From NCBI GenBank assembly GCA_964602445.1, contig CAZRQV010000031.1, forward strand, positions 1-21,560: a stretch of DNA of 21,560 nt, given 5' to 3'. The stretch's first letter is position 1; each line of letters opens with the position of its first letter. Shown here piece by piece: positions 8,565 through 14,909 of this stretch. Source of the DNA: HGM12587 sp964602445 (GTDB taxonomy: Bacteria; Bacillota; Clostridia; Lachnospirales; Lachnospiraceae). The position numbers and the translations under genes were made by a program. Below the pieces are notes generated by a model. The model worked only from the letters and a program-made list of their open reading frames with translations, was not told where the DNA came from and searched no databases.

Positions 8565-8640
8565 TCCTTATCCTAAATCTTGTATCTTTTCATACAGACA
8601 TTTCTTATCATTGTAAGAAAATTAAAATCTTTTGTTTCTT

Positions 8641-8667
8641 CAGAGTCTCTTTATTTAAGAGACTCTG
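8641..8667 (-). other. Perfect 11-bp hairpin between the WW-like and winged-helix genes
   Basis: 8641-8651 and 8657-8667 form a perfect 11-bp inverted repeat (CAGAGTCTCTT/AAGAGACTCTG) with a 5-nt loop, 11 nt after the stop of the WW-like gene. No T tract follows on either strand, so it is not a standard intrinsic terminator. It could protect the 3' end of the upstream message or reduce read-through into the regulator gene. Confidence 0.55.
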
Positions 8668-8678
8668 ATCTTAACTGT

Positions 8679-8834
8679 TTACCAGTCTTCATCTGCTGGA
8701 GTTTCTGTAGTACAATCTAATTCTCCATCTTCAGTATACCAATCTGTAGTGCCAGTTTCTTCGTCATCATAACCGTAGAAAATTCTTCCATCAGATTCGT
8801 TTTCTTCCCATCTGTCGTATCCTGTAGGTTCCAT
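8679..8834 (-). CDS. Highly acidic 51-residue peptide with a WW-domain-like pattern
   Basis: The start is the ATG at 8834 because AAAGGAG lies 7-8 nt upstream; a longer in-frame opening to 8870 has no such site. Of 51 residues, 19 are Asp/Glu and only two are Arg, with no Lys, so the net charge is near -17. The stretch from W9 (WEENESDGRIFYGYDDEETG) to W32 (TTDW) follows the WW-domain pattern of two Trp 23 positions apart, a central GR-x-aromatic-aromatic and a T-x-T-type turn before the second Trp. The Pro of PPxY-binding WW domains is missing after W32. Alternatives are two aromatic/DG beta-hairpin repeats like those of cell-wall-binding proteins, or an acidic DNA-mimic peptide. It is the first gene of its transcription unit. 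Confidence 0.78.
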   Translation of the reverse strand: MEPTGYDRWEENESDGRIFYGYDDEETGTTDWYTEDGELDCTTETPADEDW

Positions 8835-8865
8835 TTGCGTTCTCCTTTCCGTTCTTGATAGTGTA

Positions 8866-8930
8866 ATCATACCGTAGATTCATTGACTTCGCGGTAATCT
8901 ATTAGTAGACTTTTTATGATTTAAATCATA
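8866..8930 (-). promoter_or_regulatory. Promoter and operator region of the WW-like/winged-helix unit
   Basis: TATGAT at 8866-8871 is a good -10 without a recognisable -35. The 13-bp element TAAAAAGTCTACT (8904-8916, minus strand) ends 32 nt before the -10. The same 13 bases occur upstream of the DUF3825-like gene at exactly the same distance from the start codon. A perfect 16-bp palindrome, TATGATTTAAATCATA (8915-8930), abuts it. A weak -35 with a conserved element further upstream is the usual layout of an activator-dependent promoter. Confidence 0.5.
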
Positions 8931-8969
8931 TTTTTCTCACGAGGGAACCAAGCAAAAATCCTGCTGTTT

Positions 8970-9275
8970 TTATTCAAATACCTTTTCCATAATTTCTGTA
9001 AGATCTGTATTTGAATTCAAAAAATATCTCCAAACTGCATCTTCATATTTTTTTACATATAACGTTGCATAACCATTTATTTTCAACAATGTATTTGTTT
9101 CATCCACATCTGCACCAATAGAGTAAGCCAGCATTAAAACTTCTCTTCTATTCATATCTGAAGTTTCACAAATACACTCTATAACTTTTTCAAGATTCCC
9201 AGGATTCATAAAATAACCGGGGATATGTTTATGAATCAGTTTTTTTATGTATTTTTTTAATGCTCTTTTCTCCAT
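8970..9275 (-). CDS. Small protein sharing the C-terminal module of the island's XRE regulator
   Basis: 101 residues, soluble. The N-terminus is strongly basic (KRALKKYIKKLIHKHI). Residues about 40-100 align without gaps to the C-terminal half of the XRE protein encoded at 12671-13117: here VLMLAYSIGADVDETNTLLK then GYATLYVKKYEDAV, there VLMLGLNLGVSIEELNEMLK then GHKELYPKNIEDAI. The shared pattern (VLMLA, LNxxLK, Gx3LYxK, EDA) is common in Firmicute XRE regulators found beside kinases. It lacks an evident complete HTH, so it may compete with or partner the regulator. AAGGAG lies 8 nt before the ATG. It follows the DUF3825-like gene by 78 nt with no terminator between. Confidence 0.78.
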   Translation of the reverse strand: MEKRALKKYIKKLIHKHIPGYFMNPGNLEKVIECICETSDMNRREVLMLAYSIGADVDETNTLLKINGYATLYVKKYEDAVWRYFLNSNTDLTEIMEKVFE

Positions 9276-9353
9276 TTCAAATTCTCCTTAAAAATTATAA
9301 TTTGGTTTTCGATGCAGTCAGTGTACTCTTAAGCATTACATTGCCGCTGTAAT

Positions 9354-10655
9354 CTACCACACATTTCGATAAAGATACATGGCTGTAATTTTGTCTTTCG
9401 TCTCAGAATCATCATATGTAAGTACTGTCTTTATTTCATAAAATTCCCTTACTTTCCGAATCACAAGAACCATTTCTGGTTTCTGATTAATTTTATTGTT
9501 TATATATAAAGGCATAAACCAAGAAATTTTTTTCTCTTTTGCAGAATAACTTGCCTTCACAAAAGACGAATCTCTCCTCTGCAATTCCAGACCTCTTTCT
9601 AACCCTCGTTTCAAATATGAAAACAATTGATCCGGCGATTCTTTTTGAATCGATTCCGGAAAACGATCACGGTTTGTTTCGATTATATGCTCGAGTGTCC
9701 GAGGCGTAAAATCAAACTCTTCTAAGGATTCTGCTTCAAAACTCGTTTCATCATCTTCCCTGAAACTAATCGGTTTGATTTTTTTCTTTATATCCATTTT
9801 CGAAAATCCCTGATCAATATAATCTTGTTTACTGAATATAATGTCATCCACTACATAGCCTTTCTCTTTTACATGATATTTATAAAGAAGTAAATAATCA
9901 TTGCCATATGAATCCATTAATCCGCTGTTTACAATCACGGAACGAATCTTGTTTTTGACAAAAAAATCTTGTTTATCTTTTTCGACAAGCTGACCAATCC
10001 GCATTCCAATAATTTTTATGTAGCGATCCAATCCGCCGATACTCTGCCAATTAGAAACCAACAAATTATCATAAATTTTCTGCGTTACAGAAGTTAAATT
10101 TTGTGGGGCATCTTCTGATGATTCTTTTATTACAGGTTGATTTGCTGCAGATAAACCCTCTTTAGTATTTTGCTCGTTCAAAATCTCAACATCGAAAACT
10201 CCATTTCTATTTTTCAGTAAATTTTCCTCACTTCCAATACGATTTCTATTGTACTTTTTGCTTTTATCAATGTACTTTTTTTGAAAGCGTCCGACATTTT
10301 TCTTCATCGCATATTTATCTTTTCCAAAGTTTTCAGAAATTGCACCTGCCAGGAAATCTGCCGTTCCAACATAATGCCCACTGAAGATATCATCGTATTT
10401 TACAAGTGAAAAAAATACAGGCTTTTCTTCAGAACCATATCCACAGTCTACCCATGCATATTTCACATTTTTTGAATCTGCACTGCTAATTTTAAGATTC
10501 TCATCCAAATAAGAAACAGTACCTTCATTGGAACAAACAAAGCTTTTTATTTCATCAAAATCAACCGTTTCTAGTTGCTGAAGATATCCTTTCATTCTTT
10601 GTTCTGCAATTTCCATTTCATCAATAATAAGATTTTGAGTAATTTCAAATTCCAT
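9354..10655 (-). CDS. DUF3825-like domain protein
   Basis: 433 residues, soluble, with no signal peptide or membrane segment. The N-terminal part (1-135) is unfamiliar. A low-complexity polar linker (about 140-190) separates it from a C-terminal region I read as DUF3825-like. The evidence is IVNSGLMDSYGNDYLLLY at about 241-258, where the family usually has a FNTGL plus GNDIY motif, and KISWFMPLYINNK followed by KPEMVLVI near 376-400. DUF3825 proteins often carry separate nucleic-acid-binding domains and occur in mobile or conflict-related contexts, but their activity is unknown. AAGGAGG lies about 7 nt before the ATG. The gene heads its own unit after the kinase terminator and is co-transcribed with the 101-residue protein. 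The family call is tentative; the gene itself is solid. Confidence 0.75.
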   Translation of the reverse strand: MEFEITQNLIIDEMEIAEQRMKGYLQQLETVDFDEIKSFVCSNEGTVSYLDENLKISSADSKNVKYAWVDCGYGSEEKPVFFSLVKYDDIFSGHYVGTADFLAGAISENFGKDKYAMKKNVGRFQKKYIDKSKKYNRNRIGSEENLLKNRNGVFDVEILNEQNTKEGLSAANQPVIKESSEDAPQNLTSVTQKIYDNLLVSNWQSIGGLDRYIKIIGMRIGQLVEKDKQDFFVKNKIRSVIVNSGLMDSYGNDYLLLYKYHVKEKGYVVDDIIFSKQDYIDQGFSKMDIKKKIKPISFREDDETSFEAESLEEFDFTPRTLEHIIETNRDRFPESIQKESPDQLFSYLKRGLERGLELQRRDSSFVKASYSAKEKKISWFMPLYINNKINQKPEMVLVIRKVREFYEIKTVLTYDDSETKDKITAMYLYRNVW

Positions 10656-10687
10656 TTTCTTTCCTCCTTGTCATTTGGTATGATGCA

Positions 10688-10737
10688 ATTATGTCATAAA
10701 CAATCATTAAAAAATTCTTCTCTCAGTAGACTTTTTA
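10688..10737 (-). promoter_or_regulatory. Probable activator-dependent promoter of the DUF3825-like unit
   Basis: CATAAT (10688-10693) preceded by TGA forms an extended -10. No good -35 is visible. The 13-bp element TAAAAAGTCTACT lies at 10725-10737, 70 nt from the start codon, the same distance as in the WW-like unit. Confidence 0.45.
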
Positions 10738-10864
10738 AAACCCACTTAATAATTCTATCTGCAATTTTATCCCTATATTCCCCATCTAGTTTCCTGCTTT
10801 CAAAACTCTTCACAACAAAAATAGGGATGAATTCATAATCGAATTCATCCCTATTTTTATCCAT
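10694..10864 (-). CDS. Possible 56-residue ORF overlapping the kinase terminator (doubtful)
   Basis: An open frame begins at the ATG at 10864, 13 nt after the kinase stop, and ends at TGA 10694. The predicted peptide starts MDKNRDEFDYEFIPIFVVKS and has an amphipathic, protein-like second half (RIIKWVLKSLLREEFFN). Against it, there is no ribosome binding site, its first 16 codons are the perfect inverted repeat that serves as terminator, and its 3' end carries the promoter elements of the next unit. It could be a remnant of an older gene or chance. Confidence 0.25.
   Translation of the reverse strand: MDKNRDEFDYEFIPIFVVKSFESRKLDGEYRDKIADRIIKWVLKSLLREEFFNDCL
10817..10858 (-). terminator. Bidirectional intrinsic terminator after the kinase gene
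   Basis: A perfect 18-bp inverted repeat (10817-10834 with 10841-10858) has a 6-nt loop. The outer five pairs are A5/T5, giving a T tract on both strands. The inner stem AGGGATGAATTC is stable. It sits 20 nt after the kinase stop codon and ends the XRE-kinase unit. Confidence 0.85.
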
Positions 10865-10877
10865 CCATTAAAGTGAT

Positions 10878-12665
10878 TTATTTTAATGAAAATTCTTTAA
10901 TTGTATAAGTAGCTAAATCATAAATCCAAAGTTTTTTCTCTGCTACACACCAATCCCCAATTTCAACCTGAAAATAATATTTATAATCATCAAGACAGGT
11001 AATCATTGATATCCGTTGACCATCAAACCCATAAACATTTTGTTTTCCATCACAGGTACCCATAAAATAAAACATTCTGTCATTTTGATATACAGGTATT
11101 TCTCTCAAATCCTGAGTTTCAATATTCTCCGGAATTTGCAATTCTTGAACTATCTCGCCCGAACTGTCTACTTTTTGGATATCCCTATATTGCTCTGCTG
11201 ATGGATCAAGGCAAATACTATATTCAAAATCATTGATAATGGCATCGTATTCTTCCGAATCACCAACTACCATCCAAGTATTTGTATCAATTAACGGTAC
11301 ATAAGGTGCTATCTTTACAACACCATCCGAATAAAATTGTACACTTCGAAGTCCAAGATTATTTCGTACATCCTCAGTTCCATTATAAGTATATTGAATC
11401 GATGGAAGCTGCTCGTAACTCAACTCTTCATCTATCAAATATATCTCTATAAATCCACTGTTCACAGTAAAAAGATACAGCATATCCTGATATCTATTGT
11501 ACCCTAAGATACTTCGTCCAAAACTCCACGAACCACCAAGCACCTGTTCTTGTCCCAAAGAATCCTTAAGATAACAATGATTTTCATAATTTTCCAAATA
11601 TACCATCGTACCATCATCTAATACAGCCATCGATTCAAGCGCTCCTGATATTTCAGCGATGGTTGTCATTTTTAATGATACATTTGTATTTTCTTCCCTC
11701 GCACTGCTAATTTTTTCTTTCTTTGATTCTTCAATCAATGAATTTTGATTATCTTTTTCTTCCAAATTGTTTTTTGCAGAAAGCACATTTTCCGATTGCT
11801 GCACAGTGTTGACTTCACCTGTTTGCTGTTTTTCATTTTCCAACTCCACAATCACAGACAGAAGACCGACTATGAGCAATAAAAACCAAAGAACAGTTAC
11901 ACTAACAAGAACTTTTTTGAATCTGCTTGCAAGATTCTTTTTAAGTGCTTTTTTCAAATCTGCCACCGAAGAAAATCTATTTTTCAAATCAACTTCTGTA
12001 CATTTTTTTATGATTTTTCTAAGCTTTCCCTTATAAATAATCTTATGCTGGCAATCTAATTGTTCTCCAGTCAGCATCTCATGCATGGTAACGCCCAAAG
12101 AATAAATATCCGTTCTAGGTTCAGACTGCTTGTATCCATAATGTTCCGGAGCCGCATATTCTTCCGTTCCAAATAACAGGGTATTTTTTGATACCCCTTC
12201 CTTATAGGTACGAGAAATGTCAAAATCAAATATTTTTACAATATTATCATTACGAATGATAATATTAGATGGATTAATATCATTATGCACGATTGGAGAT
12301 TTCCTTCGATGAAGAACCTCTAAACCATCACATATTTGACACATGATACGAACAGTTTCTTTTTCAGAAAAACATCCATTTTGTACAATCAGCTCTTTAA
12401 TTGTTAATCCTTCAATATATTCTTCAATAATATACGTATTGTTATCTGCATATAAATAGTCATATACAATTGCAACATTGGGATGCCGAATCGTTTTCAA
12501 TCCTTCACAAACATCTGAAAGATCACGATTTTTGCAAACTTTAAATATACAAGGTCCCCGAACACCTTCATACATTACTAAACTAATTTTAATCTTTTCA
12601 TTTTCTTTTATATCTCGAATAAATTCAATCTGAGACATAAAAAAATCGTATTGAAAATTTGACAT
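10878..12665 (-). CDS. Membrane Ser/Thr protein kinase with a beta-rich extracellular sensor domain
   Basis: 595 residues from the ATG at 12665 (AAGGA 8 nt upstream); a GTG three bases earlier is also possible. Residues 10-240 are a Hanks-type kinase: CIFKV with the ATP-anchoring K42, HND with catalytic D129 and N134, DFD in place of DFG (D147), AAPEH for APE, and DIYSLG. The glycine-rich loop is not recognisable and HRD is HND, but the core catalytic residues remain, so activity is plausible. A single transmembrane helix (about 252-275) leads to a polar linker and a C-terminal region of about 250 residues. That region shows repeated short beta strands (DDGTMVYLENYENHCYLKD, WIYDLATYTIKEF) resembling a beta-propeller. 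It has no PASTA repeats, unlike PrkC/Stk. It overlaps the XRE operon with only 5 nt between coding regions, so the two are one message. Confidence 0.9.
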   Translation of the reverse strand: MSNFQYDFFMSQIEFIRDIKENEKIKISLVMYEGVRGPCIFKVCKNRDLSDVCEGLKTIRHPNVAIVYDYLYADNNTYIIEEYIEGLTIKELIVQNGCFSEKETVRIMCQICDGLEVLHRRKSPIVHNDINPSNIIIRNDNIVKIFDFDISRTYKEGVSKNTLLFGTEEYAAPEHYGYKQSEPRTDIYSLGVTMHEMLTGEQLDCQHKIIYKGKLRKIIKKCTEVDLKNRFSSVADLKKALKKNLASRFKKVLVSVTVLWFLLLIVGLLSVIVELENEKQQTGEVNTVQQSENVLSAKNNLEEKDNQNSLIEESKKEKISSAREENTNVSLKMTTIAEISGALESMAVLDDGTMVYLENYENHCYLKDSLGQEQVLGGSWSFGRSILGYNRYQDMLYLFTVNSGFIEIYLIDEELSYEQLPSIQYTYNGTEDVRNNLGLRSVQFYSDGVVKIAPYVPLIDTNTWMVVGDSEEYDAIINDFEYSICLDPSAEQYRDIQKVDSSGEIVQELQIPENIETQDLREIPVYQNDRMFYFMGTCDGKQNVYGFDGQRISMITCLDDYKYYFQVEIGDWCVAEKKLWIYDLATYTIKEFSLK

Positions 12666-12670
12666 CACTA

Positions 12671-13117
12671 TTATTCCTTATCAATCAATGTTAGTTTTGA
12701 TCCACGTCTTTTTAACTCTTCATCGATTTCGTAAATAGTATACTTATTTTTTAATCCAAATAATATGATTGCATCCTCTATATTTTTCGGATACAGTTCT
12801 TTATGTCCTGCCAATTTAAGCATTTCATTCAATTCTTCAATACTCACTCCTAAATTAAGCCCTAACATCAAAACGGTTGCCTTACTTGCTTTTTTCTTAC
12901 CATTTAATATTCCATAAAAATGTGCTTTTGAAATCGGAGTATTCACTTGTAACCGACCCCAAGTTATTTCATATTTATCGCAAAGTTCACTAACAAAATC
13001 ACCCAAAGTACGTCTTCCAATTTTATTTTCTTTTAAAACATTTTGAAGTTCATTCCACGAAGTCGCTTTATCAATTTCATTCGCTATTTCTATGGTTGTT
13101 TTCTGTTCTCCTGACAT
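12671..13117 (-). CDS. XRE-type helix-turn-helix regulator with a kinase-associated C-terminal module
   Basis: 148 residues from the ATG at 13117 (GAGGA about 8 nt upstream). An in-frame TTG at 13168 would extend it but has no binding site. Residues about 35-95 form the DNA-binding part (RTLGDFVSELCDKYEITWGR, then ISKAHFYGILNGKKKASKAT), matching the XRE pattern in which YGILNGKK follows the recognition helix. The C-terminal module (GVSIEELNEMLKLAGHKELY, then PKNIEDAIILFGL) is shared with the 101-residue protein at 8970-9275. It is co-transcribed with the kinase, which suggests that the regulator is the kinase's partner or substrate. Its promoter is a good constitutive one, unlike those of the other two units. 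Confidence 0.85.
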   Translation of the reverse strand: MSGEQKTTIEIANEIDKATSWNELQNVLKENKIGRRTLGDFVSELCDKYEITWGRLQVNTPISKAHFYGILNGKKKASKATVLMLGLNLGVSIEELNEMLKLAGHKELYPKNIEDAIILFGLKNKYTIYEIDEELKRRGSKLTLIDKE

Positions 13118-13201
13118 ACTTTCAATCCTCGATTCTTTTAGTTTCAAATGCTGTAATATACATATCAAACACGTTCTTTTTAATAATATTTACTAGCTTT
13201 A

Positions 13202-13230
13202 AGAATATTAAATCCCAAATCTTATGTCAA
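13202..13230 (-). promoter_or_regulatory. Promoter of the XRE-kinase unit
   Basis: A perfect -35 TTGACA (13225-13230) and TATTCT (13202-13207) are separated by 17 bp on the minus strand. Transcription would start near 13195, giving a leader of about 80 nt before the ATG at 13117. Confidence 0.65.
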
Positions 13231-13296
13231 TTAATTACTGATATTTTTACAAACATTATTTCTCTACAATATCAATGAAAATTTTCTCTCTAAAAC

Positions 13297-13336
13297 AAAA
13301 AAAGACCGACAACTCCGATTTCTCAAGAGTTGACGG
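13297..13336 (-). terminator. Intrinsic terminator of tRNA-Pro
   Basis: On the minus strand 13327-13336 pairs with 13306-13315 (CCGTCAACTC/GAGTTGTCGG) with one T.T mismatch. The stem is followed within two bases by a run of seven T. It lies 16 nt after the tRNA 3' end. Confidence 0.8.
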
Positions 13337-13351
13337 CGCCCCTGCCAAGAA

Positions 13352-13425
13352 TCGATGCGACAGGATTCGAACCTGCGACCTCTGCGTCCCGAACGCAGCG
13401 CTCTACCAAGCTGAGCCACGCATCG
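13352..13425 (-). tRNA. tRNA-Pro (anticodon CGG)
   Basis: All four arms can be drawn: 7-bp acceptor CGATGCG/CGCATCG, D arm with AGCTTGGTA loop, anticodon stem CTGCG/CGCAG around TTCGGGA, and T arm with TTCGAAT. The discriminator base is A and CCA is not encoded. It is a single gene with its own promoter and terminator, at the border between the housekeeping run and the accessory island. Confidence 0.97.
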
Positions 13426-13441
13426 CTACAAAGCGATTATT

Positions 13442-13470
13442 ATGATAACGCTCTTTTTCAAAAATGTCAA
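13442..13470 (-). promoter_or_regulatory. Promoter of tRNA-Pro
   Basis: TTGACA (13465-13470) and TATCAT (13442-13447) are 17 bp apart on the minus strand, with the -10 ending 16 nt before the mature tRNA 5' end. The near-consensus form is expected for a stable RNA gene. Confidence 0.85.
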
Positions 13471-13497
13471 GTGATTTTTTGTTCATTTTACGATTCC

Positions 13498-13560
13498 ACC
13501 GCGATTAACATACGCACTGCAAAAAAGTCCTTTTTACAGTACGTATTTTTCCCTCGCGGT
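13498..13560. terminator. Long nested hairpin after the cell-wall hydrolase gene, probable terminator
   Basis: Outer arms 13498-13504 and 13554-13560 (ACCGCGA/TCGCGGT) enclose inner arms 13510-13519 and 13537-13546 (ATACGCACTG/CAGTACGTAT, one wobble or mismatch depending on strand). These in turn enclose an A/T-rich tip with AAAAAAG and CTTTTT facing each other. The whole can fold into one extended hairpin of about 63 nt starting 2 nt after the hydrolase stop. A T tract follows it only on the plus strand. For minus-strand transcription it is therefore an atypical terminator or 3'-end stabiliser. Confidence 0.5.
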
Positions 13561-13562
13561 TT

Positions 13563-14876
13563 TTAATAATTTACCCAGGAATAATAAAAAATATGATTTC
13601 CGATGATCCAGTACGGCACTCCTGCAGATTCCAGATTCTCAGCCAGCTGCGGTACCGGTGCATGGGTTCTGAAAAACAGACATTCTCCTACATTACTCTC
13701 TCCATTGACACATTCCAATGCTGCTTTTCGGCAGGAATCCCATTCACTCTGTCCGATGATCCCAGGAATCTGCTGCCAGTATGCAGTCAGCACGATATCA
13801 AAACGACCGCTTCCTGCCGGTTCAAACTGTTTGTTCTGACGAAGCACACTTTCCAGATCATTTGGAAATTTGGTACTTCGGATCCGGTTGGTAATCACAT
13901 ATCCCACAGCCAGCTGCCCTTCATAAGATTCTCCTCTGGATTCACAGTAGATCATGGCTGTCAGCATATCCAGCTCTGTCTGTGTCAGATTCAGCTCTCC
14001 GTAAACGATCCCCGAATCTTCCGGCTTGATCAAACCATTGGCAATGGCTTCCTGTAATTTTTTCGCTGCTTCTTCCGCCTGACGACGCTGTTCTGCCGCT
14101 TCTTCTTCCTGTGCCTGTTCATATAATTTCTGAAGTGCTTCGGATTTGGCTTCTAACGCATCTTCCGTGTCGTCAATCTGTTCTTCGGTATCCGCAATCT
14201 GCTGCAGATATTGCTCAATGCTTTCTCCGGCCTGCTTTTGAAGATCAGAAACCTGCGCCTGTTTTTCTTCCGTTTTTCCGATCAAAGTTTCCAGTTCTTC
14301 CTTTGCTGTTTCCAGATACTGTTTCTGTTCTTCGATCTCTTTTGTATTCGTTTCATACTCTTCCAGCTGTTCCCGGTCATATCTCTGAATTCTGATGGTA
14401 TTGTCAATCCGGTTTAAGATCCTGCCAATGTCAAAATCTTTTAACAGCATGGCAAACAGCGATTCTTCCGGCGTTTCATACAGATAGCGAATCCGCAGTT
14501 TCATATTTTCATACTGCTCCTCCTGCTGTCGGACCGACTGCCGAAGCTCCGCTTCTTTTACTAAAATTTCAGTTTCTTTCTTTGTTCTTTCCTGATCCAA
14601 GGCTTCCAGATCACTGCTCAATGCGCGATACTGCTGTTTTAAACTTTTCAGCTTTTCTTCTTCACTCTTTTTACTGTCTTCCAGATGCTCTTTTTTCTGT
14701 TCCTGTTCTTCCAGCTCATTTTCCAGCTGTTCTTTTTCTTCCTCTGCTTCATCGATCTTTTTCTGTGTCTCTTCACTAACCGCATAAGTTTCAAAGTAAG
14801 AACGAGAAAAGAGCCCCATGATCATGGAGCTGCAAACTGTGAAACAGAGTAAGATTTTCAACAATTTTCTTTTCAT
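13563..14876 (-). CDS. Secreted cell-wall hydrolase: coiled-coil (PcsB/CwlO-like) plus SleB-type hydrolase domain
   Basis: 437 residues from the ATG at 14876 (GGAAAGAGG upstream); an earlier in-frame ATG at 14897 has no binding site. It has a signal peptide (KRKLLKILLCFTVCSSMIMG) and then a long coiled coil (about residues 35-285) rich in Glu, Gln and Lys, like the N-terminal regulatory coil of PcsB and CwlO. The C-terminal domain (about 305-437) is of the Hydrolase_2/SleB type: LTAMIYCESRGESYEGQLAV with the probable catalytic Glu in CESRGE, then VITNRI, and FYYSWVNY at the end. It would cut peptidoglycan during division or wall turnover, with the coil perhaps regulated by FtsEX (inference from the coil). 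It follows trmL by 33 nt and ends the run of housekeeping genes. Confidence 0.88.
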   Translation of the reverse strand: MKRKLLKILLCFTVCSSMIMGLFSRSYFETYAVSEETQKKIDEAEEEKEQLENELEEQEQKKEHLEDSKKSEEEKLKSLKQQYRALSSDLEALDQERTKKETEILVKEAELRQSVRQQEEQYENMKLRIRYLYETPEESLFAMLLKDFDIGRILNRIDNTIRIQRYDREQLEEYETNTKEIEEQKQYLETAKEELETLIGKTEEKQAQVSDLQKQAGESIEQYLQQIADTEEQIDDTEDALEAKSEALQKLYEQAQEEEAAEQRRQAEEAAKKLQEAIANGLIKPEDSGIVYGELNLTQTELDMLTAMIYCESRGESYEGQLAVGYVITNRIRSTKFPNDLESVLRQNKQFEPAGSGRFDIVLTAYWQQIPGIIGQSEWDSCRKAALECVNGESNVGECLFFRTHAPVPQLAENLESAGVPYWIIGNHIFYYSWVNY

Positions 14877-14909
14877 AAGCCTCTTTCCGTGCTGCATTTT
14901 GGCAACGAA

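Noticed and set aside
13118..13168. Upstream TTG start for the XRE gene
   Set aside because: No ribosome binding site before it, and the extra residues do not look like part of the domain; the ATG at 13117 has a fitting GAGGA.
13352..13425. tRNA-Pro as integration site of a mobile island
   Set aside because: The island lies directly downstream of the tRNA 3' end, but I see no integrase gene and no second copy of the tRNA 3' end at the far side (about 7.5 kb). The position remains suggestive only.
13593..14057. 154-codon plus-strand frame opposite the cell-wall hydrolase
   Set aside because: Antisense shadow of the conserved SleB-type domain, with no start signal and no family resemblance.
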